Source: an uncultured Methanobrevibacter sp. (lineage in GTDB: Archaea > Methanobacteriota > Methanobacteria > Methanobacteriales > Methanobacteriaceae). From it: a DNA stretch of 46,201 nucleotides. The translations under genes were made by a program, and so were the position numbers. The stretch spans positions 1-46,201 of the forward strand of contig NZ_CALDKF010000029.1 in NCBI RefSeq assembly GCF_937898925.1. The letters are read 5' to 3'. Below the pieces are notes generated by a model. The model did no database searches, was not told the origin of the DNA, and was given only the letters and a program-made list of their open reading frames with translations. This document shows, in pieces, positions 37,791-46,201 of the stretch; the stretch's first letter is position 1; every line of letters starts with the position of its first letter.

Positions 37791-39107
37791 ATGAAAGTAT
37801 TAGTTGTTGGAACCGGTGCAAGAGAACATGCAATCTGTGATGCATTGATAAAAGATGATGTAGAATTATATGCTTACATGAGCAAGAACAATCCTGGAAT
37901 CAGTAAAATATCCACTTTTAAGAAAGGAGATGAAGGGGAAGTTGATGAAGTGGCTAAATTCGCAAAGGAAAATGGAATCGAATTGGCTGTAATCGGACCT
38001 GAAGCTCCTCTTGGAAAAGGAATTGTAAACGCTCTTGAAGCGGTTGGAGTCCCTTGTGTTGGACCAGCACAAGAATCTGCAAGAATTGAAACTGACAAGT
38101 CATTTATGAGAAACCTCTTTGAAAAATACCAAATCAAAGGATCATTGACCTACAAGGTATTTGATAATTATGAAGACATCAGCGCTTTCCTTGATGAATA
38201 TGAAAAGGATGTTGTAGTGAAACCTGTAGGATTGACTGGAGGTAAAGGTGTTAAAATCGTAGGTGACCACCTTAAAGACAACCAAGATGCAAAAGCTTAT
38301 GCAAAGGAAGTTATGGACAATGCAATGGGCGGATTTGCACAAGTAATCATTGAAGAGAAAGTTGTTGGAGAGGAATTCACCATCCAAGCATTCTGTGATG
38401 GAGAAAACTTAGCTCCAATGCCTGCAGCTCAAGACCACCCTCATGCTTTTGAAAATGACCAAGGATTGATCACTGGTGGAATGGGTTCATACTCTGATGT
38501 TGGAGGATTATTGCCATTCATGACTCAAAAGGATTACGATGAAGCTGTTGACATCATGAAAGAAACCTTAAAGGCAATAGCTAAGGAAACCACTCCTTAC
38601 AAAGGAATTCTTTACGGTCAATTCATGTTATCAAATGAAGGCCCTAAATTAATTGAATACAATGCAAGATTCGGTGACCCTGAAGCAATGAACGTTCTTC
38701 CACTTTTAAAAACTTCAATGCTTGACATCTGCAAGGACATCGTTGCAGGAAATCTCAGCGAAGTTGAATTTGAAGACTTGGCTTCTGTATGCAAATACAT
38801 AGTGCCTGACGGATACCCAGACACTCCTCATGCAGGAGAGCTCATTGAAGTGGATGATGAAGCTATTGAAGCGCTTGGTGCAAAAGTCTTCTATGCAGCT
38901 GTAAGCCAAGAGGAAGATGGAATCCATCTTTCAGGTTCAAGAGCTTTAGGAATTGTTGCACAAGGAGAAACCATTGCTGAAGCTGAAAAAATAGCTGAAG
39001 AAGCTTGTAATATAGTTGGAGGAAATGTTTACCATAGAAGAGACGTTGGAACCGCAGCTTTAATCCAAAAACGTATCGATCATATGGAAGCAATCAGAAA
39101 CGAATAA
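37791..39107 (+). CDS. purD: Phosphoribosylamine-glycine ligase
   Basis: The second committed step of purine synthesis, making glycinamide ribonucleotide with ATP. At 438 residues it is a complete single-domain-set PurD. It opens MKVLVVGTGAREHAICDAL, the family N-terminus. The ATP-grasp motifs follow, including VVKPVGLTGGKGVKIV (about 140-155) and the metal/ATP site in GMGSYSD with the YGQFMLSNEGPKLIEYNARFGDPE block. GGAGAT lies four bases before the ATG. There is no fusion to PurM or PurN, as is usual in archaea. Two hairpins follow its stop. Confidence 0.96.
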   Translation: MKVLVVGTGAREHAICDALIKDDVELYAYMSKNNPGISKISTFKKGDEGEVDEVAKFAKENGIELAVIGPEAPLGKGIVNALEAVGVPCVGPAQESARIETDKSFMRNLFEKYQIKGSLTYKVFDNYEDISAFLDEYEKDVVVKPVGLTGGKGVKIVGDHLKDNQDAKAYAKEVMDNAMGGFAQVIIEEKVVGEEFTIQAFCDGENLAPMPAAQDHPHAFENDQGLITGGMGSYSDVGGLLPFMTQKDYDEAVDIMKETLKAIAKETTPYKGILYGQFMLSNEGPKLIEYNARFGDPEAMNVLPLLKTSMLDICKDIVAGNLSEVEFEDLASVCKYIVPDGYPDTPHAGELIEVDDEAIEALGAKVFYAAVSQEEDGIHLSGSRALGIVAQGETIAEAEKIAEEACNIVGGNVYHRRDVGTAALIQKRIDHMEAIRNE

Positions 39108-39113
39108 GCTTTT

Positions 39114-39168
39114 AATCTGTTTTAGATTGATAGCCAAAGGTTAATTAGTTATTCATTAACTAATTAAC
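39114..39168 (+). terminator. Paired hairpins after purD
   Basis: A small stem AATCT/AGATT (39114-39118 and 39124-39128) is followed by a perfect 12-bp inverted repeat, GTTAATTAGTTA (39140-39151) and TAACTAATTAAC (39157-39168), loop TTCAT. The T-run is weak, so it could be a terminator for purD or a binding site for control of the gene that starts at 39231. Confidence 0.45.
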
Positions 39169-39230
39169 AACTAATACTTTAGATATAACTTTAGATTATA
39201 AATATTTAAAACAATTAATTCGGTGATTTT

Positions 39231-40205
39231 ATGTCTAAATCAGCAAAGTCTATAAATGCAACCTTGAAAAAGGTAAAGAAATTAGAAAGACAAGGAAAAT
39301 ACCAAAAGGCATTGAAGCTTTGTGACGAATATTTAGACAGCACTATCGCTGAAACCCTGATTTTATTGAAAATAGATCTCCTTGTTGAATATTACAATAA
39401 CGATGATTTTGTAGGATTGATAAATGAATACAAAATCAAGTTAACTCATTTTTTAGAAGAAGGCCAAGAGATAGAGCTTTTGAAAATCTACAATACACTC
39501 GACAATTATCTTGAACTCAAAACACAAAACTTGGCAAATGAAGGCATCGTAAAATCTTATCTTGCTGGGGGATTGTTGATTGATAATCTGGAAACCATTT
39601 TGGTCTTGAATGAAATGGTCAAGGACAATTATGAAAGCATAAAGAATGATGATGAGTTCATTGAAAACAAGGTTCCTCAAGAGCTTAAGAACTTTGTTGA
39701 AAATGTTTCAAAAACATCCTATCAATACTTAGAACTCATTTTAGAAAATCCTAAAGAGCAAATAGCAAGTTCCAATTTCAATCTTGATGCAATCAGATCT
39801 AAATTGAGACAATTCCTTGAACCTAAAAAAGAGGATGCTAAATTGGATTCAACTGAAGATGAAATTGATGAATCATCCCCTGAAATTGGAAAAGATGAAG
39901 AGATTTCTGATGAAATATCTGAACTTGAAGAGAAAAGTGTAGTTACTTTAGGCGAAATAATCAACCCTATAGGGAATGATGATGAGGACATTCTAGAAAC
40001 AGAGGATAAGACTGAATTTGCTAAAGAATACAGCATTGAGGAAGAAATCCAAGGCCTTAAAGAAATCATTTCCTATTTGAATGACAAGAATCAGTTCAAG
40101 AAAGCATTGATTTATCAAAGAAGACTTGTTAAATTAGCAAGAGAGGAAAACATAAAACCACATCGTGAAGCTGATTTGAAGCAAAGAACACTTTCTGACT
40201 TTTAA
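39231..40205 (+). CDS. Hypothetical acidic protein with TPR-like ends
   Basis: A 324-residue soluble, very acidic protein of unknown function. The N-terminus (1-50) has a TPR-like helix pair (KKLERQGKYQKALKLCDEYL). A largely helical middle follows, and about residues 195-265 form a Glu/Asp/Ser-rich, probably disordered stretch. The C-terminal 50 residues again look TPR-like (NDKNQFKKALIYQRRLVKLAREE). There are no membrane segments or cysteine motifs. GGTGAT precedes the ATG at good spacing. It sits between purD and argF on the same strand, with a second, clearer TPR gene beyond argF. A scaffold or binding role is only a guess. Confidence 0.7.
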   Translation: MSKSAKSINATLKKVKKLERQGKYQKALKLCDEYLDSTIAETLILLKIDLLVEYYNNDDFVGLINEYKIKLTHFLEEGQEIELLKIYNTLDNYLELKTQNLANEGIVKSYLAGGLLIDNLETILVLNEMVKDNYESIKNDDEFIENKVPQELKNFVENVSKTSYQYLELILENPKEQIASSNFNLDAIRSKLRQFLEPKKEDAKLDSTEDEIDESSPEIGKDEEISDEISELEEKSVVTLGEIINPIGNDDEDILETEDKTEFAKEYSIEEEIQGLKEIISYLNDKNQFKKALIYQRRLVKLAREENIKPHREADLKQRTLSDF

Positions 40206-40456
40206 TGTGATTGTCAGAAAAAAATGCTTTAATCTATTTTTAATGAATGTAATCATTAATTTTTTACCCTTATTTTTAGATATTTTTTAGCTATTTTTTT
40301 ACATTTTATAAAAAAGCATGCGCTTTAAAGTGATAAGTTTTAATATTATTAAAAATAAATATTTAATTTTATTATACTAAAAATTAATATAAGCAATGCG
40401 CTATTTTAATTTTAGTGAATTTTTAAGATTTAAATAATTTTTATGAAGGAGTCTAA

Positions 40457-41374
40457 ATGAGAAGTCTATTATCAGTAAGTGATATTGAAGATGAAGTCAC
40501 TAGAATCTTAGATATTGCAAGTGACTTCAAAGCAGGAAAAATGGAGGAAAAACCTCTAAAAGATCAAAAGTTAGCAATGATTTTCCAAAAATCATCTACA
40601 AGAACAAGAGTTTCCTTTGAAGTTGGAATGTATGAGTTAGGCGGAACCGCATTGTTCCTATCCACTAACGATATCCAATTGGGAAGAGGGGAACCTATCA
40701 AGGATACTGCAAAAGTCTTATCCAGATTCGTTGATGCAATCATGATCAGGGCTATTGAGCATGATGATGTCATCGAGCTTAGGGATGAGGCAGATGTTCC
40801 TATCATTAATGGGTTGACCAATCTTGAACACCCTTGCCAAGCTTTGGCAGACATGTTGACTGTCAAGGAACACAAAGGCGGATTTGACGGTAAATTCGTT
40901 TACGTAGGTGACGGAAACAACGTATGCAACTCACTTTTATTAATCTGTGGATGCTTAGGAATGGACATGGCTGTCGCTTGTCCAGACGAATACAAGCCAA
41001 ATGCAGAAATTGTAGCTAAAGCAGAAGAATATGCAAAAGCAAACAATTCCACAATCACAATCACAAGTGATGTGAAAGCTGCTGTTAGCGGCGCAGATGT
41101 TATCTATACTGACGTTTGGGTAAGTATGGGTGATGAAGCTGAAGCTGAAAAAAGAAGAGCTGACTTTAAGGAATATCAAGTAAATCAGGAACTTATCGAT
41201 TTGGCAGATGATGACGTGATCTTCATGCACTGCTTGCCTGCAATAAGAGGAGAAGAGGTAAGCGCTGAAGTTATTGACGGCCCTCACTCTGTAGTGTATG
41301 ACCAAGCTGAAAACAGAATGCATGCACAAAAAGGAGTATTGTACTACTTCTTGAAAGAATTGCAAAACCAATAA
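40457..41374 (+). CDS. argF: Ornithine carbamoyltransferase
   Basis: Makes citrulline from ornithine and carbamoyl phosphate in arginine synthesis. The protein has 305 residues. The carbamoyl phosphate loop is STRTR at 47-51, HPCQALAD begins at 125, and the ornithine-binding loop DVWVSMGDE marks it as an ornithine rather than aspartate or other transferase. HCLPA with the following AIRGEEV holds the catalytic cysteine region. GGAG sits five bases before the ATG. A 251-base AT-rich leader precedes it with no hairpin I would call regulatory. Confidence 0.97.
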   Translation: MRSLLSVSDIEDEVTRILDIASDFKAGKMEEKPLKDQKLAMIFQKSSTRTRVSFEVGMYELGGTALFLSTNDIQLGRGEPIKDTAKVLSRFVDAIMIRAIEHDDVIELRDEADVPIINGLTNLEHPCQALADMLTVKEHKGGFDGKFVYVGDGNNVCNSLLLICGCLGMDMAVACPDEYKPNAEIVAKAEEYAKANNSTITITSDVKAAVSGADVIYTDVWVSMGDEAEAEKRRADFKEYQVNQELIDLADDDVIFMHCLPAIRGEEVSAEVIDGPHSVVYDQAENRMHAQKGVLYYFLKELQNQ

Positions 41375-41530
41375 TCAATCTGATTTAAGAATAAAACATC
41401 TGATTAGACAATTTAACGACTCCATAATCATTTAAAAAATATCTGATTTAGAGAATTTAAAGATTCCAATATCATTTAAAAAATTTTCAAAAAACAATTT
41501 AATTATAGTATTTAGGGAAAGGGTGGAAAC

Positions 41531-42517
41531 ATGGACTTTAATGACCCTGCATTAGAACACTTAGTAAACAAAATTACAATTGCACTCCAAGAAAACAATA
41601 GGGAAGAGGCAGCAAGATACATGGATATCATCATTGAAGAGTATCCTGAAGTGGCAAACATATTAATGAACTCTATAGAATTCCAAACATTGATGGCTGA
41701 AAATGAGGAAATAGCTGAAAACGAATCTCATGCATTAAGTGACGAAGACATCATCAAGCCTGGAAACAGCATGGAAATCGATGAGCAAAGAGTCATTGAT
41801 GACATGAACGCGATGTTGGATATTGAGCCTACAACTGCTCAGGAATTCATTCAAAAAGGTACTGTCTTGACAATTACAGAGCAATTTGAAGATGCTTTAG
41901 ACTGCTTCAATAATGCATTGGAATTAGATCCGAATAACCTTTCCGCATTAATTTCAAAAGGAAACACTTACGAACTTATGGAAAATTACGAAGAGGCTTC
42001 CAAGGTCTATGACATTGTTATGGATGTGGAAGTAAGTGGAATTTACGATTTAATGAGTAAAGGATACGTCCTTGAAAATCATCAAAGATTTGATGATGCT
42101 TTAAAAACCTATAATAAGGCTCTCAAATCTGACAAAAACAATTCAAACATTCTATTTTTAAAAGGAAGCTGTTTAATCAAGCTTCAAAAGCATAAGGAAG
42201 CTGTTCAAACCTTAGATGAATGCATTGAAAGATACAGCGACAACCCATACGAAACAATTTTCGAATTGGAGAATGCATACCACAACAAAGGTGTTGCATT
42301 GCATGCCTTAGAGGAAGATGACGAAGCTCTTGAAGCATTCTCTCTTGCACTTGGAATCAATCCAAACTATCACTACTCCTATTATGAGATTGGAATAATC
42401 CAAGAGGACAGGGAGAAATATGAAAGCGCTTTGAAAAACTATGAAAAATTCCTTGAATTCGACAACACTGACTCTGAAGTAGTGGAAGCGAAAGAAAGAG
42501 TAGAGAAATTGATATAA
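41531..42517 (+). CDS. Tetratricopeptide repeat protein
   Basis: A 328-residue cytoplasmic protein. The N-terminal 100 residues are acidic and mostly helical. From about 110 to the end lie five to six TPR units, seen as repeats such as QFEDALDCFNNALELDPNN, the KGNTYELMENYEEASKVYD stretch and DDEALEAFSLALGINPNYHY. TPRs bind partner proteins; the partner is unknown. The ribosome site GGGTGG lies before the ATG. The queuosine-transporter gene follows after 35 bases on the same strand, so the two are probably one operon. There is no enzyme domain. Confidence 0.88.
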   Translation: MDFNDPALEHLVNKITIALQENNREEAARYMDIIIEEYPEVANILMNSIEFQTLMAENEEIAENESHALSDEDIIKPGNSMEIDEQRVIDDMNAMLDIEPTTAQEFIQKGTVLTITEQFEDALDCFNNALELDPNNLSALISKGNTYELMENYEEASKVYDIVMDVEVSGIYDLMSKGYVLENHQRFDDALKTYNKALKSDKNNSNILFLKGSCLIKLQKHKEAVQTLDECIERYSDNPYETIFELENAYHNKGVALHALEEDDEALEAFSLALGINPNYHYSYYEIGIIQEDREKYESALKNYEKFLEFDNTDSEVVEAKERVEKLI

Positions 42518-42552
42518 TATTATCAAATTTTTGGCAAAATTATATTTTAAAT

Positions 42553-43221
42553 ATGGGTGGCAATGTGAGTTTTTTGAAAAATAAGCCAAGCCAAATGGAA
42601 TTATATCCAATAATTACTGCATTGTTTTGCGGATGCCTTATAATTTCAAACATTCTTGCTTCAAAAACATTTTCATTATACGATATAATATTGCCATGCG
42701 GCGTTGTCATATTCCCACTTGTATATATTGTAGGAGATGTGCTAACTGAAATCTATGGATTCACACTTGCAAAAAGAACCATCTATTTAGGTTTTATAAT
42801 AAATTTAATAGCGGTCATAGCATATCAGATAGCCATATTCTTACCTGGAACAGATCTTGCAACTTCAAATGCATTCAGCATTATTTTAGGAAGCACTCCA
42901 AGAATATTGATTGCAAGTTTAATATCATACCTTGTAGGGTCTTATGTAAACGCTTATTTTATGAAAATACTAAAGGAAAGATACACAGATTACCTATTTG
43001 CAAGATGCTCAATAAGCACATTGTTTGGTGAAGGATTGGATGCAATAATCTTCATTACAATTGCCTTTGCAGGATTAATGCCTAATGAGGTTTTGATTAC
43101 AATGATAATCTGTCAAGGGGCATTCAAGATAATTTATGAAATCATTGTATACCCAATAACCAGAACTGTAATCAATTGGATAAAGTCACTTGATGATACA
43201 CCATTTGCAAAAATAGCTTAA
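42553..43221 (+). CDS. YhhQ-family deazapurine (queuosine/archaeosine precursor) transporter
   Basis: A 222-residue membrane protein with about six hydrophobic segments. The VUT/YhhQ family imports preQ0 or preQ1; in archaea the product would feed archaeosine in tRNA. Family features are the ISNILASKTF and IVGDVLTEIYGFTLAKR segments near the N-terminus, and a helix-loop at LIASLISYLVGSYVNAYF. The ATG at 42553 has no ribosome site, while a GTG four codons later has GGGTGG just upstream, so the true start may be 42565. It likely shares a transcript with the TPR gene and converges on argS. Confidence 0.85.
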   Translation: MGGNVSFLKNKPSQMELYPIITALFCGCLIISNILASKTFSLYDIILPCGVVIFPLVYIVGDVLTEIYGFTLAKRTIYLGFIINLIAVIAYQIAIFLPGTDLATSNAFSIILGSTPRILIASLISYLVGSYVNAYFMKILKERYTDYLFARCSISTLFGEGLDAIIFITIAFAGLMPNEVLITMIICQGAFKIIYEIIVYPITRTVINWIKSLDDTPFAKIA

Positions 43222-43304
43222 AATAAATCCAACATCATCATTAAAAAAAAAAATCTAATTTTTTAAAAAATCTAATTTTAAAAAGAGTCTATTTTTAAGA
43301 AAAA

Positions 43305-43382
43305 TAATAAAAAAAGTAGTTGAAGAGCATATACTCCCAACTATAGGAAAAAATTTTGATCAAACTTTTTCTAAAAGTTTGG
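43305..43382 (-). terminator. 3'-end hairpin element after argS (copy 3)
   Basis: On the minus strand CAAACTTTT and AAAAGTTTG (43381-43361, loop AGA) form a perfect nine-pair stem almost touching the argS stop. TTTGATCAAAATTTTTTCC comes next. A second stem built on TAGTTG/CAACTA (43343-43317) then ends in C and seven T, a good intrinsic terminator. Confidence 0.75.
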
Positions 43383-45104
43383 CTACATTAACTCAGGAGC
43401 ACTAACTCCTAAAATGTCCAATGCATTTCTTAATGTGATTCTAGCCTTTTCAACTAAAATCAATCTTGCACTTTCCACATCAGAACCGATTACCTGTTCT
43501 GATTTATAGAATCTGTTGAATGCACCAGCTAAGTCTTGACAGTATTGAGCAATTGGATGAACTCTTTTTATATTAGCTGAATCTTCAATCAAGCTTGGGA
43601 ATTTAGCAATCAATTTTACCAATTCTTTCTCATTGTCATCCAATGACCAATTCTCTTCAGCTTGAAGACTTGCTAAGTCAATGCCTTTTTCTTCTTGGGC
43701 TTTTCTAAGTAATTTGCAAGCTCTTGCATGAGCGTATTGAATTGAAGCGCAACCTCTTTCAAAGCTTAAGGCTTCATCCCATTTGAAAGTGATGTGTTTT
43801 TCAGGGGATAATCTTGCAATGTAATATCTGATTGCACCGATACCAATCTCTTCAGCAATCTCATCAATGGTTTCCTCATCGAGATCAGGTCTTCTTGAGA
43901 CAATTTCTTCCTTAGCTCTCTTAACAGCTTCATCCATCAATTCGTCTACAGATATGAATACTCCTCTTCTTGTAGACATGGACCCTTCAGGCAAGGTGAT
44001 GAACTCATAGAAGATAACTTCCATCTTGTCACTGTTAGGTTCAATCTCTTCGAGAATTTCAAGGGCAAGTTCCACTTGTCTTGCAGCCAATTTATGGTCA
44101 GAACCGAAGATGTCCAATACCTTATCGCATTTCTTGCATTTGTAAATGTGATATGCAATGTCTCTTGTAGAATATAAGCTTGTTCCATCTGCTCTTCTTA
44201 AGACAAGATGCTTGTCAATGCCATATTCAGTCAAGTCAAGGTATAATACATCCTCTTTTCTTGCATAACCGATTTCATACAATTCATTGGTGATCTTGTC
44301 AACAATGCCTGTCCTTACGAATTGTCCTTCCCAAACAAATGCATCATGCTTCACATTCATTCTCTTCAAGGTTTCCTTTACACCTTCAAGACAGCTGTTC
44401 ACTGCATACTCGAACTTTTCGTCAAGTTCAGATGGTCCGCCTTCATATTTTCTGATGGTTGCATCTACTCCATCACCTAAGGACTCATCCTCTTTGAGCA
44501 TTTGATTGACTTTAAAGTATAATTCCCCAACTTTATGGTCGATTTTTTCAGATGGCTGGTCTTCAAGTTTCAATCCTAACTCTTCCATACCGAAAACAAT
44601 CATAGCCAATTGCCTTCCCATATCGTTTACATAGTATTGGGTATCAACTTCTCTACCTGCAGTGGTTAAAAGTCTTCTTAAGGAATCTCCTAAAACAGAG
44701 TTCCTGATGTGACCAATATGCAATGGCCCATTAGGGTTAGCTGAAGTGTGTTCCAAAATGATCTTTTCATCAACTTTTGGAAGTGCACCGTAATCCTCAT
44801 CTACAGAATCCAACAATTGCTTTGCAAAGATATCGTGATTGATGAAGAAGTTAACATAAGGTCCTGTCGCTTCAACCTTTTCAAATATTTCAGGAAGTTC
44901 GATTTTTTCTACAACTTCAGGAGCAATTAAATTTGGAGCCTTTCTTAAATGCTTAGCCAATTGGAATGAAACAGTGCTGGCTAAATCACCTAATTCAGGA
45001 TTAGGTGGAAACTCCAATTTAATTTCATCTTCAAAATCACAGTCAAATTGATCAACTGCTTTTTTTAAAGCTTCTTGAGCTTCAGATTTTATTTTAAAGT
45101 ACAT
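43383..45104 (-). CDS. argS: Arginyl-tRNA synthetase
   Basis: A class I synthetase charging tRNA-Arg. The protein has 573 residues. It begins with the additional N-terminal tRNA-binding domain typical of ArgRS (about 1-105), then HTSANPNGPLHIGH with HIGH at 129-132. The KMSKS loop is replaced by MSTRRG, as in many ArgRS enzymes. The C-terminal anticodon-binding domain includes the AHARACKLLRKA helix. GGTG precedes the ATG. It converges with the YhhQ gene and ends at the hairpin element. The 213-base gap upstream holds its promoter and the end of the signal peptidase unit. Confidence 0.97.
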   Translation of the reverse strand: MYFKIKSEAQEALKKAVDQFDCDFEDEIKLEFPPNPELGDLASTVSFQLAKHLRKAPNLIAPEVVEKIELPEIFEKVEATGPYVNFFINHDIFAKQLLDSVDEDYGALPKVDEKIILEHTSANPNGPLHIGHIRNSVLGDSLRRLLTTAGREVDTQYYVNDMGRQLAMIVFGMEELGLKLEDQPSEKIDHKVGELYFKVNQMLKEDESLGDGVDATIRKYEGGPSELDEKFEYAVNSCLEGVKETLKRMNVKHDAFVWEGQFVRTGIVDKITNELYEIGYARKEDVLYLDLTEYGIDKHLVLRRADGTSLYSTRDIAYHIYKCKKCDKVLDIFGSDHKLAARQVELALEILEEIEPNSDKMEVIFYEFITLPEGSMSTRRGVFISVDELMDEAVKRAKEEIVSRRPDLDEETIDEIAEEIGIGAIRYYIARLSPEKHITFKWDEALSFERGCASIQYAHARACKLLRKAQEEKGIDLASLQAEENWSLDDNEKELVKLIAKFPSLIEDSANIKRVHPIAQYCQDLAGAFNRFYKSEQVIGSDVESARLILVEKARITLRNALDILGVSAPELM

Positions 45105-45317
45105 ATAAACACCGATAAATATAAGTTTTTTAATTAACTGAAAATGGATCTTATCAAAACATTATAAAATAGCTTTCAAGATAGGCAAAAACTAAATCCA
45201 TTTTCTATAAAAAAATTATTATTAAAATAATAAAAATAACGATTAATTAAAATTGATTTAAGATATTAAACTATTAGTTAAAATTATCATGTAATCAATA
45301 TAATTAATCATAAAACA

Positions 45318-45743
45318 TTAAAGTCCTCTTATCCATATGGATATGTATCCTATTTTAGGAATAATCAAAGGTTGTCCATTAAAAGTTAAAACTCTTGAGG
45401 TGATTTGACCTTCAGTTACCCAATAAGGATCGGCAACATCATTATTATCCCCTTTGATCTTATAGACCGTAGTGCTGTTGATTTGACCTTTTTCAATCAC
45501 TCTATGGATAACCGGCCCATTATGCCAAGCTGCATTGTAGACCACAATGTCTCCAACTTCAACTTCAGCTGGATTGAACTCCTGGAATCCAAGAAGATTT
45601 GCTTTTTCAAGCACTACAATATCTCCTCTATACATTACAGGTTCCATACTGCCAGATACTACAACATTCAAGTGCTGTGCAGCAATAAGAACAATAATGA
45701 TAAGGACAATGTAAACTGCTATTTCTTTTAAATCTATATTCAA
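45318..45743 (-). CDS. Signal peptidase I, archaeal Sec11 type
   Basis: A membrane-bound protease that removes signal peptides from exported proteins. It is 141 residues with one N-terminal membrane helix (about 7-29). The catalytic serine is S32 in SGSMEPV. The second catalytic residue is H80 in HRV, where bacteria have Lys, marking the ER/archaeal type. The aspartate region is GDNNDVADP (99-107). A C-terminal membrane helix found in some relatives is absent. The start is TTG at 45743 with AGGTG upstream. The only later ATG would delete the membrane helix and the serine region, so TTG is required. Confidence 0.92.
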   Translation of the reverse strand: MNIDLKEIAVYIVLIIIVLIAAQHLNVVVSGSMEPVMYRGDIVVLEKANLLGFQEFNPAEVEVGDIVVYNAAWHNGPVIHRVIEKGQINSTTVYKIKGDNNDVADPYWVTEGQITSRVLTFNGQPLIIPKIGYISIWIRGL

Positions 45744-45973
45744 AATAACACCTTTTCATGTTTTTTAATCATTGAGAATTATAAAAATTAAAAATTTCTT
45801 TTCTGGATTTAAAATTTTTAATACTATTATAATATGAATAGTATATAATCTAAAATATTTAAATTTAATTAATAATAGGATAAGAAATAGCTAGTCTAAA
45901 TCTCTGCAGAAATCATTAAAAAATAAAAAAAGTAAAAAAAGTAAAAAAAATAAAATTTTAGGAAAAAGATTTC

Positions 45974-46201
45974 TTATTGGAATAATGCCTTTGCATTTTC
46001 CATTATTTCAACAATACCCACATTGAAAGGACATCTTTCCTCACAGTTTCCACATGCTATGCAATCAGAAGCATTATACATTAAATCATTATAATGAGCC
46101 CTTATGGATTCCGGAACTTCATCGTGATGCCTTGCAAGGTCATAGAACTTGTTCACCATAGCGATATTGATGTTTTCAGTGCATGGTGCACAGTGGCCGC
46201 A
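45974..46201 (-). CDS. Aldo/keto reductase with 4Fe-4S domain, C-terminal part (cut by window edge)
   Basis: The last 75 residues of a larger protein; the 5' end lies beyond the window. Two cysteine clusters are visible: CGHCAPC at the start and, about 40 residues later, CIACGNCEERCP. This pair is the tail of aldo/keto reductases with a fused ferredoxin domain, a group common in methanogens and clostridia. The upstream catalytic barrel is not seen here, so the call rests on the tail alone and another ferredoxin-ended oxidoreductase is possible. An ATG at 46159 is internal, since the reading frame stays open to the edge. Confidence 0.72.
   Translation of the reverse strand, partial: CGHCAPCTENINIAMVNKFYDLARHHDEVPESIRAHYNDLMYNASDCIACGNCEERCPFNVGIVEIMENAKALFQ

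Noticed and set aside
37866..39093. Several antisense frames of 68-87 residues across purD
   Set aside because: All are shadows of the conserved purD gene, with no start signals or recognisable domains.

Overview
The window looks like a chromosomal segment of a pseudomurein-walled, hydrogenotrophic methanogen, most likely Methanobrevibacter or a close relative in the Methanobacteriales. The evidence is the very AT-rich sequence, archaeal-type informational proteins (LeuRS, ArgRS, S15, Sm-like protein, Hef, a fused Kae1-Bud32), methanogenesis marker 12, a methanogen-type thymidylate synthase, the aconitase-X subunit of the archaeal mevalonate route, and two Mur ligases in an organism with no other sign of bacterial murein synthesis. 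Ribosome binding sites match an archaeal GGAGGTGATC-type anti-Shine-Dalgarno, and several genes start with GTG or TTG. I see no rRNA, CRISPR array, insertion sequence or prophage. Most of the window is housekeeping DNA.

Layout. 1-3.1 kb: leuS. 3.2-8.4 kb: biotin genes bioB-bioD and bioA on the minus strand, with a secreted beta-helix-like surface protein gene lying between bioD and bioA. 8.4-15.4 kb: tRNA m1A methyltransferase TrmI, the Hef helicase-nuclease and two tandem Mur ligases, probably for pseudomurein peptide. 15.6-22.6 kb: aconitase X (phosphomevalonate dehydratase large subunit), cysteine synthase, a DHH/RecJ-like protein overlapping rpsO, XTP pyrophosphatase and Kae1-Bud32. 22.7-27.9 kb: CobT-like phosphoribosyltransferase, Sm-like protein, an unlisted 48-residue coiled-coil ORF, SurE, thymidylate synthase, a membrane-tethered Mrr-like protein with a damaged nuclease motif, and tRNA-Val(TAC).

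28-37.5 kb: branched-chain amino acid genes (ilvE, ilvC, ilvN, ilvB), uppP and methanogenesis marker 12. A plus-strand marR-MATE drug-efflux module sits between ilvBN and ilvC and carries its own palindromic operator. 37.8-46.2 kb: purD, a coiled-coil protein, argF, a TPR protein, a YhhQ-type deazapurine transporter, argS, a Sec11-type signal peptidase and the C-terminal end of an aldo/keto reductase-ferredoxin protein that runs off the window.

The least ordinary signals are non-coding. A recurring element directly follows the stop codons of four genes (leuS, the 498-residue Mur ligase, ilvN, argS). It has a variable hairpin, then a TTGATCAAAA-like core, then in the fuller copies a TAGTTGGAGT-type hairpin and a T-run. 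A perfect 11-bp inverted repeat abuts the marR TATA box, a 48-bp tandem duplication precedes the MATE gene, and a direct repeat lies between the TATA box and start of bioB. I found no convincing complete new biological system. The best leads are the 3'-end element family, the degenerate membrane Mrr-like protein, the cysteine-bearing Mur ligase and the two operons split by accessory genes.
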